Shown here: positions 37,001-48,312 of the stretch, piece after piece | Layout: every line of letters begins with the position of its first letter | Numbering within the stretch: the first letter of the stretch is position 1 | DNA from: Narthecium ossifragum | Lineage: Eukaryota > Streptophyta > Magnoliopsida > Dioscoreales > Nartheciaceae | Direction: 5' to 3' | Assembly: GCA_963920575.1 (NCBI GenBank) | Contig: OY986965.1 | Span: forward strand, 24,602,988-24,666,987 | DNA length: 64,000 nucleotides | Position numbers and translations under genes: made by a program | The notes under the pieces: generated by a model | Seen by the model: only the letters and a program-made list of their open reading frames with translations | The model's database searches: none | Told to the model about the DNA's origin: nothing

Positions 37001-37391
37001 TGCTCCTTCATTGAGCACAATCCAATTACACTTGAAGGAGGTGATTTAACTCAATCATTGTATACAAATGATTCAACATAGGGCGTAAATGGATGACTAT
37101 TGTATATAAATGATTCAAAATTAGGCATAAATGATTCAACATTAGGCATAAACCAATCATTGGGCATAAATGATTTACCTCAAGACATTTAGCAATACTT
37201 CTAGCATTTGTGGAAGACCAGGTGGCCAACACAGATTATTCAACAATAATGCACTTACCACCAGATGAGGATGAACCTGATGCACCAACAGGTGAATGAC
37301 GGCGATACTTCCTACTAGCTGCATCATTTGCAGGTTTACGAAATGCTGGCTTCACATCTGATTTATCAGGGGATTGAGCTGGTGAATCCAT
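34061..37391 (-). CDS. Arginine/serine-rich coiled-coil protein 2 (RSRC2/SMAP domain), six coding exons, 502 residues
   Basis: Coding exons on the minus strand are 37391-37259, 36568-35657, 35551-35405, 34713-34625, 34509-34441 and 34219-34061. All have GT-AG borders in phase and total 503 codons with TAA. The long second exon is an Arg/Ser/Asp/Glu/His-rich charged region (residues about 45-348), typical of nuclear splicing-associated proteins. The last 100 residues carry the conserved RSRC2 block: NRNLGGSFMSTDQQKKLLWG (SMAP domain), NRWDLQLFADRERQEKFNKL and a QYTAGLRRRDGRTVGLGL end. Function in plants is not well defined; a role in pre-mRNA processing is inferred. A CAG acceptor 8-9 bases upstream of the ATG implies a 5'-UTR intron with the first exon near 37.9 kb. 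Intron 1 contains short repeats related to AATGATTCAACATTAGGC (37060-37170). Confidence 0.93.
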
Positions 37392-38208
37392 GACCCTGCA
37401 ACTAAATGTTCACAGTCAAATCATACACTTTAGGGTAGCCACCATAACAAGAATCGCCGACTCAAAAGACTATCTATCTCAAACCAGTGAAGCCGAAAGT
37501 ATCACGAATTAGCATAATCACCTAATGTGTTCTAAAATTCTCTTCAGTCATTCCAAAATCTTCAAATCTCGGACAACCCTAATCATCAGAGCAATTTTTC
37601 TTATTGAAATCGATCATAGGATTGCCAAAATTACAAAACAACGGCCTTAACCCGAATTTGGTGCTCTCCATACATAAGACATTATCCACTAATTACAACA
37701 AGAACTTATTCGCATACCCTACATAATAGATCCACCCGCAAAGAACAGGAAACATAAAAAAATCTATGACAAAAGAAATCCAAAATTTACGACGCTCGGG
37801 ATCAAAACCAAAAGGGCCATAAATTCCATGGACGTAAATGATCATCACACAATAGAAATGAGAAGAATCCTAGAAAAGCGACAAAAAGAACCTTCTCGGG
37901 CTCGATACTGAAGCTTGGGAGAGCAAAAGTTCTAGGTTTTCCGGGAGGTATCTGCTTTCGTGCTCACTATAAGATCCCGCTAGGGTTTCAGAAAGCCCCT
38001 CTTCTTGCAAGAGATCGATAGAAGACGAGAGGAGGTGGGGTATCTGAAAGATAAATAGAAACCAAGCGGCTGTTGGTGTTCCCTGCCCTCGTTTTTAAGT
38101 TAGCCGGTGCTGACACGAACCATGCCGGCCCATCTACGGCCCGATCTACCAACACTGAAGGTAGGCCCAGCTGGGTTCTGACAAACAAACGTTAGGTTGG
38201 GTCGCTTA
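37392..38208 (-). promoter_or_regulatory. 5' UTR intron and promoter of the RSRC2 gene
   Basis: The minus strand has a splice acceptor just before the start codon. A likely non-coding exon lies around 37890-38000, a GC-richer stretch containing GAGAAG|GTTCTT as a possible donor. No other gene was seen. Confidence 0.45.
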
Positions 38209-38426
38209 GGCTTGGTTTGGTGTGGGTTAGTCTATTTCGGACGAAATAAGAGATTTTGGGTTAGAAAAAATAAGAATAAAGTAATAATAATTATCTTTAA
38301 AAAAAATAGAGTAGTAGTGATAAATAGACTGAGAACAAATGAGTAATAATTATTTAAAATAGAAAAAAAATATTTGAGAATAAATATGAGAATAATGGGA
38401 GAATAATTCTCATACTAAACGAGGCC
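38209..38426. mobile_element. Tourist-like MITE (PIF/Harbinger), 218 bp
   Basis: Ends GGCTTGGTTTGGTGTGGG and, in reverse complement, GGCCTCGTTTAGTATGAG. It is flanked by the 3-bp duplication TTA (38206-38208 and 38427-38429). The interior is AT-rich and non-coding. Confidence 0.75.
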
Positions 38427-38934
38427 TTAGATTGGGTTCAAGCTATTTGGCTTGATCTAGAGCATCATTCGAGTCAATTTGTATAAGTTGTTTTCCCAAG
38501 TTGGTTGAGTAAATATGGCTGTGTCAGAGTTTCAATCTCCATTTGTGAGTTTAATTGATAATAGAAGTAGTTTTTTATAATGTTATTAAAATATAAGTGA
38601 CGATATACAAAATACACCCTTTTTAAATTATTCCTAATGGCTTTATTTGTCTGTCTTTGCATGTGTTCGAGGGAAATAGTCTTTGCTAGATTGATGCTTG
38701 GATCTGGATCCCGGCGTTAGCTTTCTCCACTATATTTTATCTTGGTGGAAAAGGGGTCTAAATTGATTTCAGAGTGGACTTTTGACCCAATGGTGATTGA
38801 TTGGATGGTTTTGTGAATCACTGTACTGAAACGAAGACAAAACTGAAATTTTTAATATAGATTGAATATCAGGTTTTGTACTGTTGTCTAATGCATCTCG
38901 GTTTGGTTTTGAGCTATTTGATATCATGGGGTTG

Positions 38935-39512
38935 TTAAGAAATGAGCTGAAGTGGAGTGACTTTTTGGGAAGTGACTTCACTGGAGTGATTTCCTGCGAA
39001 GTGATTTTCTTGAATTTTTTGAGTTCTGGTGTTTGGTTGGTGCTTGAAGTGGACATATGACCACCCCCAACTGTGGGCAATTTCAGGGATTTTTTTTCTT
39101 CATAATTTAATATTTTTTATTTTAATAATTTTAATATTAAATTACTAAAACAATATTTTAATATTAAATTATTAATATTTTTAATAATTTTCATATTAAA
39201 ATAATACTATTTTGGATGATGTTGACCAATAACGAGATGACACCTGACATTTGGGACTCATTTATATTAATATTTTATTACAGTACGATATTATTAATAT
39301 TATTTGTCACTTCCTTGCGAGCCACTTCAACGACTTCGGAATAAAATCGTCGGAAGTCAAATCCGGAAGTGGAAGCTAAATTTGCATTGGGGGTGAAGTG
39401 GTTTGAAGTGACTACAATCTCACTTCAACATCACCAAACAACCGAAGTGGTTGGAGTCACTTCAAAAAAAGTGACTTCAGCTTCACTTCAAACCAACCAA
39501 ACACGCCCATAA
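38935..39512. mobile_element. MITE-like inverted-repeat element rich in GAAGTGACTTC motifs
   Basis: The right end, read in reverse, begins GGGCGTGTTTGGTTGGTTTG, the usual look of hAT or PIF MITE termini. Both ends are packed with variants of GAAGTGACTTC in opposite orientations around an AT-rich core with short ATTAATATT repeats. The left terminus is degraded and no target duplication was found, so the family is uncertain. Confidence 0.5.
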
Positions 39513-39818
39513 CCGGACTCGAAATGGGAATATGTTGGAAATGAAAAACGTAATTCTTATCCACTAAATATGTTTAAGTTTTAAAACTTTCAGTATTATT
39601 GTGAATTAATATTGGAAAACTATTGGGTAAATAAAGCAAAGGCCGATTCCCTATATTGTAGAATGACATAAAATCATACCAAAATATGTATAGAGATAGG
39701 GATTCCCTATATTGTAAAATAACATAAAAACACATCAAAGAAATAGAAAAGGCCAAAAACCCATCTTATTCTAACTACTCAAAAGTTACATTCCTTTAAT
39801 TAGAGTCCTCTCTAGATC

Positions 39819-39955
39819 ATACCATTATTTCATCAGTATACTTGGAACGATACTCATTTTTTAGGTCATACCATTATTTCATCAGTATACTTGGAACGAT
39901 ACTGATGAATACCATTATTTCATCAGTATACTTGGAACGACGCTGATGAACGGCT
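39819..39955 (+). repeat. Three direct copies of a 40-bp unit
   Basis: The phrase ATACCATTATTTCATCAGTA followed by TACTTGGAACGAT occurs three times in succession, with short differences between copies. Confidence 0.85.
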
Positions 39956-40270
39956 TGGATTAATCGGGCAAATATTAGCCTATGGAGCGTGTATATTGCA
40001 ACGGTCCTAATTAATGAACGGCTTTGATTTAAGCCTATGAGCGTGCTTACTGCAACAGTACTAATTAATGAAGCCCTTTGATTAAATCAACGGCAAAGTT
40101 TTTGTGTATGTAAGGCCCTCCAATAGCGTCACCTCGCAGATTTCAAAAGTCCCCTCGCAAAGCCCCCCAAAAAATCCCGCTTCTCTTCTTCTCCGACGAA
40201 CACCAGACCAATGGAGGACAACTGCGACTAGGGTTTGAGCGCGGAGCAGCTCCACCTCTCTCCCCCAGCG

Positions 40271-40396
40271 ATGCACAACCTCCTCCTGCTCCTCCTCCTC
40301 GGCCACCATCTCCCATTCTTCTTATCGAGCTCATTCCACATAGCCAACCCACCACCCTCTTTGAGTTTGCGCCCCCCTTACGAGGTAAAACATTAG
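40271..40396 (+). other. Possible first coding exon with a signal peptide
   Basis: An ATG at 40271 opens a short frame of 41 codons starting MHNLLLLLLLGHHLPFFL, which looks like a secretory signal peptide. A possible GT donor (GTAAAA) follows PPYE. The region is GC-rich, as plant first exons often are. No partner exon was found before the copia insertion at about 40546. It could be an exon whose gene was interrupted, or chance. Confidence 0.25.
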
Positions 40397-40545
40397 GGTT
40401 CTTTATCTCTATGTTCTCCTCGTTCCTCAAGCATCCTCATGGATCGAAAGATTTGTTGCTCTCCTCCCCTTCGGATAAGGATTTTTCCTCCCCTTCTATC
40501 ATCTTATAGGGTCGAATCTACATTTCGAGAATGATTCTGAGATCA

Positions 40546-43500
40546 TGCTTGATTGTTTATGTCAAACATTTGCTATCTCTATATGACTGAGGGATTGTTT
40601 AAAATGAATGTAATGACTGTAATCCCCAAGGTCAAGACTAGTGAAGCCTTAAAGGCTAGTGCATCTACTGTACTCAATATTGTCCAAGAGGCTAATAAAA
40701 AGAAGCTTGCCTATTTGATTGAGTCATTTAATTTATGGCATGTGAGATTAGGACATGTGAATAAAAATTCTATGAAAAGATTAATGTCCTTAAATCTTTT
40801 TTCTAAATTCACAATTGATAACAAACACAAATATGAGGTTTGTGTAGAAGCCAAATTGGTCAAGACTTCGTTTCAATCAATTGAACGAAGCACTGAACTT
40901 TTAGGTTTAGTACATACAGATGTTTGTGATCTGAAAATTGTACAAACTAGATGTAGTAAGAGGTATTTTATTACCTTCATCAATGATTGTATAAGGTACT
41001 GCTACGTCTACTTAATGAGAAGTAAAGATGAAGCAGTAGATATGTTTACTCATTATAAGAATGAAGTGGAGAATCAACTCGATAAAAAGATAAAAATGCT
41101 AAGGAGTGATAGGGGAGGTGAGTATGAGTCACCTTTCGCCCAAATATGTGCCGAAAATGGCATTATTCATCAGACCACAACACCCTATTCTCCAGAACAA
41201 AATGGAATAGCAGAACGTAAGAATAGGACGCTCAAGGAAATGATGAATGCCATGCTTATAAGTTCAGGCTTACCCCGTAACATGTGGGGGGAAGCGATAC
41301 TTACGGCAAATCATTTGCTGAACAGGCTACCACACAAAAGGCTAGATAAGACACCTTATGAACTATGGAAAGCTCGTGCGCCTAGTTATAAGTTCTTAAG
41401 GGTTTGGGGATGTCTAGCAAAGGTACCAATTCCAGTTTCTAAACGAACTAGATTAGGACCAAAGACGGTAGATTGTGTGTTCATTGGATATGCACAGGAT
41501 AGTAGTGCTTATCGATTTTTTGTTAGTAAATCAGATAATCCAGAAGTGCATGTGAACATTGTCTTAGAGGCTAGAGATGCCTCATTCTTCAAAAACGTGT
41601 TCCCTTACAAGTCCTCTCCTACATCAGAGGTTAGTGAGAGAGCTTATGAGAACATGGGGAAGAAGGAATTCAATGGTCCTCAATTCATGAAGAGGATGAA
41701 GAATCTAGACGGAGTAAGAGGGTTAGGAAAGAAACTTCCTTCGGCCCAGACTTTCTAACATACTTGTTAGAGAATGACCCTCAGACATTCAATGAGGCAA
41801 TGTCAACTCCATACGCTCAGTGAAAAGTCAAATTGATTCAATCATGCAGAACCATATATGAGAATTGATTGATTTACCACCATGTTGTAAACCTTTGGAT
41901 TACAAGTGAGTTTTCAGAAAGAAAATGAAAGCAGATGGAACGGTTGACAAATACAAGGCAAGGCTTGTTGTCAAGGGTTTCAAACAAATTGAAGGGGTGG
42001 ACTATTTTGACACCTATTCTCCAGTCACTAGGAAAACCTCAATAATATTAATTATCGCCCTTGCGGCTTTAAACAATCTGGATATACATCAAATGGATGT
42101 AAAAACAGCTTTCCTAAACGGTGATCTGGAAGAAGAAATTTACATGGAACAACCCGAGGGGTTTTTGGTTCCTAGGAAAGAAAAAAAAAATATGTCGACT
42201 TGTTAAGTCTTTGTACTGGCTTAAACAAGCACCTAAACAGTGGCATGAAAAGTTTGATCAAGTGATGTTGACAAATGGCTTTCGCATAAATGAGTGTGAC
42301 AAATGCGTTTACATAAAAGATAATGAAAATGAATGTATAATCATATGCCTTTATGTAGATGACATGATCATCATTGGTAGCAATGACAATATCATAAAAG
42401 CTACGAAGAGCATGTTGTCATGAAACTTCGATATGAAAGATATGGGTGTCGCTGATGTGATACTTGGTATGAAAATTACCAAGACTTCGAATGGGTATAT
42501 ATTATCCGAAAGTCATTATATTAAGAAAATTCTTGATAAATTTGACAAAGGGAGTGATGTTGTAGTCAGGACATCGCTAGATGTCAACTCGCATCTAAAG
42601 AAACACCACGGTGAAGGTGTACAACAAATAAAATATTCCATGATCATAGGCAATCTGATGTATATCATGAACTGCACTAGACCGGATATTGCTAACTCAG
42701 TAAACATGCTGAGTACATACACAAGCAATCCAAGTACAGATCACTGGAAGGCAGTTATCAAAGTCCTTAGATATCTAAGGTACACAGAAAATTTTGGATT
42801 GCATTATACGAGATATCCAGCAGTACTTGAAGGTTATACAAATGCAAACCGGATATCGGACTCCAATGACACAAAATCCACAAGTGGATTTGTCTTTGTA
42901 ATTGGAGGTGCAGTTGTGTTGTGAAAATCATCCAAGCAGACTTGTATAGCAAGGTCTACTATAGAAGCTGAGTTCATAGCATTAAATCTAGCAGGGGAAG
43001 AAGCGGAATGGTTGCGTAACTTCCTAAAAGATGTGGCCTAAACCTGTGCCTCCTATCAGTATTCACTGTGACAGTCAGTCAGCAATAGGGAGAGCACAAA
43101 GCCACATGTATAATGGAAAATCTCGACATATATGACGATGACACAATTCAGTGAGGAAATTATTGTCTACTGGTGTGATATCCATCGAGTTCGTGATATC
43201 GAAGGAAACTATTGCAGATCCACTAACCAAAGGCCTAACAAGAGATCTAGTGGATGTTTCGTCGAGTGGAATGGGGTTGAAGCCCATGAAATGACTATAT
43301 TCCTCAATGGCAACCCAACCTAGATAATCTGGCAGACCCAGATTGTAAGTTCAATGGGACAACCGAATTGTGGGGGGGCAGTTGCTAAGATCACTCTTAC
43401 CCATTCCTATGATGAGTAAGTGATAACCTACTTCATAATGTAAAGGTTAAGCTTATGCTTTTAATGATCCTTATTACTCAATAAGTAAAAGCATGGCAGG

Positions 43501-44637
43501 ATGCTCTTAATAAGAGATCACCTATATAAAGTGAGAAGGGGTCGCTTCTATGAGAACGTTTTAAGGGGTAGTTCTCTAAAGCACTCGAAGAATTTTACCA
43601 GGCATGTCCAGGGCCGAAATGGACACAACAAATGAGCCATCAGTGGTATAAAAAATGCGTTGTGTAAGCACTGTTGTCTTGGTGTATATAAAAGCTGAAC
43701 AGTTCAAGACATCGCGTTCACTGTTTAGCAAGTATATCCGATAGTGTTTTACTAAGGAAAGTTTAAAGCCGAAAGCTACCTCTCCTGAAGCAGCAAGTTT
43801 CTGCAGCACTCTCAAGTGTATTAGGATCATACAGCATTTGATCAGTTATTTGATTCATGTGGGGGATTGTTGGATTTAAGGTTTTTCTAAGGCCCAAAAC
43901 TCCTAGGGTGAAGGAGTGGGCTAAGCCTTAAATATAGGTGTTGAATCAAATGAGCATACTAAAACCCAGTTTAGAAGAGAGCCATATGAAGCCTATGCGA
44001 GTGTGTGTGTAAATGTTTAGTCTCACATTGCTTGGAACAAGAACATTTCTCTAGTTTATATAGAGCTTTGGGCATCTATAGTTTGAATGTGTAAGAACCA
44101 GAGAGAGGCACACACTTGCCACTACCCGACGGTGACGTGTGCGTCCATGTGGGTGCCACATGTACACCACACGTGCATTTTTGCCTACATGGCAGGTGAC
44201 TGTTCGTCTTCATGAGCAGTTACAAGTGGGTTGAGCCACATTGAGTGAGCCATTAATTCACAAGAAGTGGGCTGAGTCAGTTATAACTCTTGGTCTCCCC
44301 ATAATGCCCATGATTGGGCAGTTATGGATGATGTGGCAGCCCATGTTCTCCTGGGTCACCTCCCCACTAAATGGCTGATCAACTAGCCTAGCTAGCCTAT
44401 AAATAGGACCCCATACCAGCCATTCTTGGAGCTTGCTCATGCATTCACCTCTCACCACACCACTTGCACAATAGAGGGTCCTGATTGATAGTACCATATC
44501 ATCTTGGAGCTCGAAAGGGGATCGGACGGCTGGCTTGCCTCCAATCGCGGTGGATCGTTGTACCCTGGGAGCTTTTTGCCTGAAGAACCAGAAGCAAGGG
44601 ATGGTGGGAAAATAAAACTTAAGGGCACAATGTGGCA
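40546..44637 (+). mobile_element. Ty1/copia retrotransposon of a second lineage, 5'-truncated, with probable 3' LTR
   Basis: Gag and the 5' LTR are missing. The visible parts are: pre-integrase zinc finger and integrase core (40730-41500; WHVRLGH, CEVCVEAK, DRGGEY and PEQNGIAERKNRT); RT (41910-42420, with LYVDDMIIIGS and a frameshift near 42190); RT end and RNase H (42433-43100, with stop codons). A purine tract GTGGGGGAT at 43858-43867 is followed by TGTTGGATTTAAGG at 43868, the expected start of the 3' LTR. That LTR contains the TATA box TATAAATAGG at 44398-44407. Its right end is not resolved and abuts the truncated gag at about 44638. Stops and frameshifts make it inactive. Confidence 0.85.
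43868..44637 (+). repeat. Probable 3' LTR of the 40.5-kb copia element
   Basis: Starts TGTTGG right after a polypurine tract. It carries a TATA box at 44398-44407, with transcription expected to start about 30 bp downstream. The 3' end is uncertain. Confidence 0.6.
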
Positions 44638-45985
44638 CATTTTCTCAAGTTTATCATGGTCAGATATGGTCTGGCCACATAATTCTAGTTGGGAGGTGAT
44701 CTTATGAAGTGCAGAATTATACTCACTAATGGTTTTGAAATCCTGGAGGCGAAGGTGTCCCGGACAGTGAGGTATTCATTTTTTAGATCATCATGAAGGT
44801 GACGGCGGAGAAAGATCAGGGCATTGTCCCTTTCAATCTGCGTGGCTGTATTCCCTTCCTTAATTGTATTCCCCAGATTTATGGCATTCAGATGGAGAAC
44901 AGCATCTAGTGCCCAGGACAGGAAGTTACTTCCGGTAACTTCAAGGGGAAGAAACTCCAGCTTCAGGCTAGACATGGTTAGACTGTACAAAAAAGATGCT
45001 ACAAATTAATTTAAAGCAAAAGAAATAGCAATAAAAATTTTTTTGATTTTTTTTGGGTTATTTACATATGCACCCCTAAAAACTTGCTAAATAACATATA
45101 TACCCCTACATTCTCTCATATTACATATATACCCTTACAAACATCAAAAAAATTCAAACCATACCCCTCCGTCCTCACACCGTTAAAAATGCCCTATAAA
45201 ATGACCATTTTGCCCTTTATTCATGTTTATTAGGATTCAACTCACAAGGGTATGATAAGGGCAAAATGGTCATTTTATAGGGCGTTTTTAACGGTGTGAG
45301 GACGGAGGGGTATGGTTTGGATTTTTTTGATGTTTGTAAGGGTATATATGTAATATGAAAGAATGTAGGGGTACATTTGTAATTTAAGAAGTTTTGGAGG
45401 ATTCAAAAGTAATTATCCCTTTTTTTTGCCTCGGGTTTTTGCGGACCGTAGGTACGCGGATTCGAACCCGTGGCTTCATTCCCCATAAGCCCGACCGACC
45501 ACACTGGCCAACTCAAACGACCCCGGAGTGCTGATAATATCCCCTTCTGAAAAGTTTATATAGTGAATGACTGGCATTTATCAAAGCATTAAACAAATAT
45601 AAACTCATGTATTATATTAACAATAGAAATTAATATATGTACTTATGGTACTGAATTAATTTGCAGTTCAGGTGCGAGATAATGTGCTTCAGGCACAATA
45701 CAGTGATTTGCACTTCATGTGCAAATTAAGTGCTTCAGGCACCCTTTTTTTTAAAAAAAAATTGTACTTCGGGTACAATCATTTTACCATGTGTGCTTCA
45801 GGCATCATAGTGGTCTGTTCTTCATATATATAGCTTGTACTTCATGTACAAGCATATACTTCAAAACACTATATAACTTAGGTTAGGATGAAAATAACTA
45901 GAATAATTATAAGACAATAGTCAGTAAAATATACATGACTGGTTCTCTCCTATCCTCTACGCTGTAAAGACTCGTGCTGATAACG
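44638..45985 (-). mobile_element. Truncated second copia unit: leader and gag start
   Basis: On the minus strand, directly after the LTR at 46365-45986, comes the same leader and gag start as in the copy at 51810-50600. The gag begins at about 44972 and homology stops abruptly near 44638. Compared with the full copy the gag lacks 85 nt (equivalent to 50902-50986), which shifts the frame. A 365-bp fold-back MITE interrupts the leader. With the neighbouring full unit this makes a tandem LTR-internal-LTR-internal array. Confidence 0.85.
45055..45419. mobile_element. Mutator-type fold-back MITE in the copia leader
   Basis: The two halves are inverted, ending GGGTTATTTAC and GTAATTATCCC, with the inner phrase CCGTCCTCACACCGTTAAAA mirrored. 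T-runs of eight or nine bases on both sides may be the target duplication. The related copia leader at 51.26 kb lacks the insert. The termini match those of the tetraspanin-carrying element at 58954-60014, so this is a small member of that family. Confidence 0.85.
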
Positions 45986-46365
45986 TGTTATAAATGTATC
46001 AAGGAAATAGATAATCCCCTTACTTGCTTAATTACTACTAACTTGTTAATTCATACTAGTTGCAAGTGGATGAAAGGAGAAAATAAGAAGAAGAGGGGAT
46101 ATGAGAAGAGGGACTCTAACACTTACTACTTACAAGAAGATAGAAATGAGAGTAAGTAAAAGAAGCAATATGAGAACATAAGAGGAGCTCAACCTCCTTC
46201 CTTCCTTCATTCGTTCATCCCATGCCTATTTATAGGCAAATGGGATGATATGAAGACAAAGCATCATTGAATGTTTTGTCTCATATCTACAATACAATTT
46301 CTATCAAATAGTCATTCATCAATAGTGGGCATGTGATCTCATTCACAGGCACATAGTTTACAACA
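45986..46365 (-). repeat. Copia LTR, inner copy (380 bp)
   Basis: It begins TGTTGTAAAC at 46365 and ends TTTATAACA at 45986, preceded by the polypurine tract CAAGGGGGAG (46375-46366). A TATA box TATAAATAGG lies at 46234-46225. It serves as the 3' LTR of the full unit and the 5' LTR of the truncated one. Confidence 0.9.
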
Positions 46366-46375
46366 CTCCCCCTTG
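46366..46375 (-). promoter_or_regulatory. Copia polypurine tract
   Basis: CAAGGGGGAG directly before the LTR start at 46365, the standard primer for plus-strand DNA synthesis. Confidence 0.85.
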
Positions 46376-46385
46376 AATGACTAAA

Positions 46386-46543
46386 ATATGCCTCGTTAAA
46401 AACCCGGTGGGATAAAAACTTAGTGAAAGAAAGGAGTACACTATTCTTACTTAGAAAGGTATTAGGCTATCAAGACTGCCTCGTTAAAACCTTGCCAAGG
46501 AAAACCCAGTGGGAAAAACCTTAGTGAAGGAAAAAGAGTACAG
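46386..46543 (-). repeat. Imperfect direct repeat in the copia 3' untranslated region
   Basis: On the plus strand the pattern TGCCTCGTTAAAA, then CCCGGTGGGA or CCCAGTGGGA, then TTAGTGAA and AGTACA occurs twice, at about 46389-46440 and 46480-46542. It lies between RNase H and the polypurine tract. Confidence 0.75.
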
Positions 46544-46606
46544 TTCCTGAATACCTTATAAGATCATAACTCCCCCTCATGAAGATATAAAGCAAACTTC
46601 TAGTGC

Positions 46607-47401
46607 TCAACATAAGGGATCCTGGAGACGACGCATTCTGATGTCATGCATTAGCTTTCTGAATGTTGTCGTCGGTTGTGCCTTTGTAAATAGACCGGCC
46701 AAGTTATTGTTGGAGCGTATCTGCTGGATATCAATATCGCCGCTCTTCTGAAGGTCATGCGTGTAGAAGAACTTTGGTGATATATGCTTGGTTCTGTCGC
46801 CTTTGATATAGCCGCCTCTAATTTGAGTGATGCACGCGGCATTATCTTCATATAATATCGTCGGGGTATTTTTGATTGAAAATAGTCCACAAGTGTCTTG
46901 AATATGATGTATCATGCTTCTCATCCAGATAAACTCTCGACTTGCTTCATGAATACCAAGTATTTCAGCATGGTTGGAAGAGGTGACGGTTAATATCTGC
47001 TTCATAGATCTCCAAGATATAGTAGTGCCACCATATAGGAAAAGATAGCATGTTTGTGATTTGGCCTTATGTGGATCAGAGAGATAACCAGTATCTGCAT
47101 AACCAACCAACTATAGTCTCAAACTATTTGAGAAAAATAGTCCAAGATATGTAGTTCCACGGAGATAGCGCAATATGTTCTTGATCCCATTCCAATGTCT
47201 TCGAGTTGGTGTAGAATTATATCTTGCCAGTAGATTAACTGCAAAAGCTATATCGGGCCTTGTGCAATTTGCAAGATACATGAGAGCCCCTATTGCACTC
47301 ATATATGATACTTCAGGACCAAGGAGTTCTTCACCATCCTCATCAGGGCGGAAAGGGTCTTTCTTCACGTCAAGAAATCGGACAACCATTGGGGAACTCA
47401 A
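46607..47401 (-). pseudogene. Copia RNase H region, two frames
   Basis: Reading frames 47401-47111 (RT C-terminal part, with [20 protein letters not shown]) and 47110-46607 (RNase H: GYADTGYLSD, LYEDNAACI, TKHISPKFFYTH and the D-I-Q-Q-I block). They are separated by a stop at 47111. The catalytic D-E-D-type acidic residues are visible (GYAD, SSNHAEIL, YEDNAA). Confidence 0.85.
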
Positions 47402-47425
47402 TGGATGAGTTTTGTCTATATAAAA

Positions 47426-48060
47426 TTATCTTAGGACCTTTTCCGTATAATTTGATTGGTGGACCAATATTCCACATGGAAAGTACTCGATCTGCAGGCC
47501 GAGACAAAATTTTGCCTTTCCAAGATCTTTCATTTCAAATTCCTTCTTTAAATAGTCAGATGACTTTGTAAGTTCTTCAGGAGTCCCAATTAAGTTCAGA
47601 TCATCGACATATACTGCAATAATGGCAAATCCAGAATTTGATTTTTTGGTGAAGACACATGGGCAAACTGGGTTGTTTATGTATCCCTTTTTCAGGAGGT
47701 ATTCACTGAGTCGATTATACCACATCCACCCATATTGTTTTAACTTATATAGAGATCTCTTAAGCTTGATAGAATATAGATCCCGGGATTTATTTGCTTC
47801 AGGTAATTTAAGTCCTTCATGGACTTTCATATAAATGTCACTATCTAGTGACCCATACAAGTATGCCGTGACTACGTCCATTAGATGCATATCTAGTTTC
47901 TCTGAAACTGCTAAACCAATCAAGAATCGAAAGGTTATTGCATCCATTAAAGGAGAGTACGTCTCCTCGTAGTCTATACCAGGTTTCTGTGAGAAACCTT
48001 GTGCCACAAGCCGCGCTTTGTATCATACTATTTCACTTTTCTCATTTTGCTTGCACACAA
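47426..48060 (-). pseudogene. Copia reverse transcriptase
   Basis: Contains LMDVVTAYLYGSLDSDIYM with the first catalytic aspartate and VYVDDLNLIG with the YVDD active site. The upstream part of the domain (VWTTCPK and TSGVW equivalents on the opposite strand) is separated by a stop at about 48010, so pol is not a single frame. Confidence 0.88.
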
Positions 48061-48312
48061 ATACCCATTTGTATCCCACTGGTTTGACATCTTCCGGTGT
48101 CTGGACCACATGTCCAAAAACATTTTGTTTTGTCAGTGAGTTTAATTCAGTTCGAATGGCTTCTTTCCACTTTGGCCAGTCGACTCTATGCCGACATTTT
48201 TCGACAGATTTTGGCTCAGGCTCTTCAGTAATGTCAAAAGCAACTGTATATGCAAATGAGTTGTTGACAATAATTTCATTTCTGTTCCACCTTTTCTCAG
48301 TGTGTGCACAAT

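Noticed and set aside
38935..39512. Coding gene from the 103-residue minus-strand frame at 38769-39080
   Set aside because: It lies over an inverted-repeat MITE-like element with many GAAGTGACTTC motifs and has no domain.
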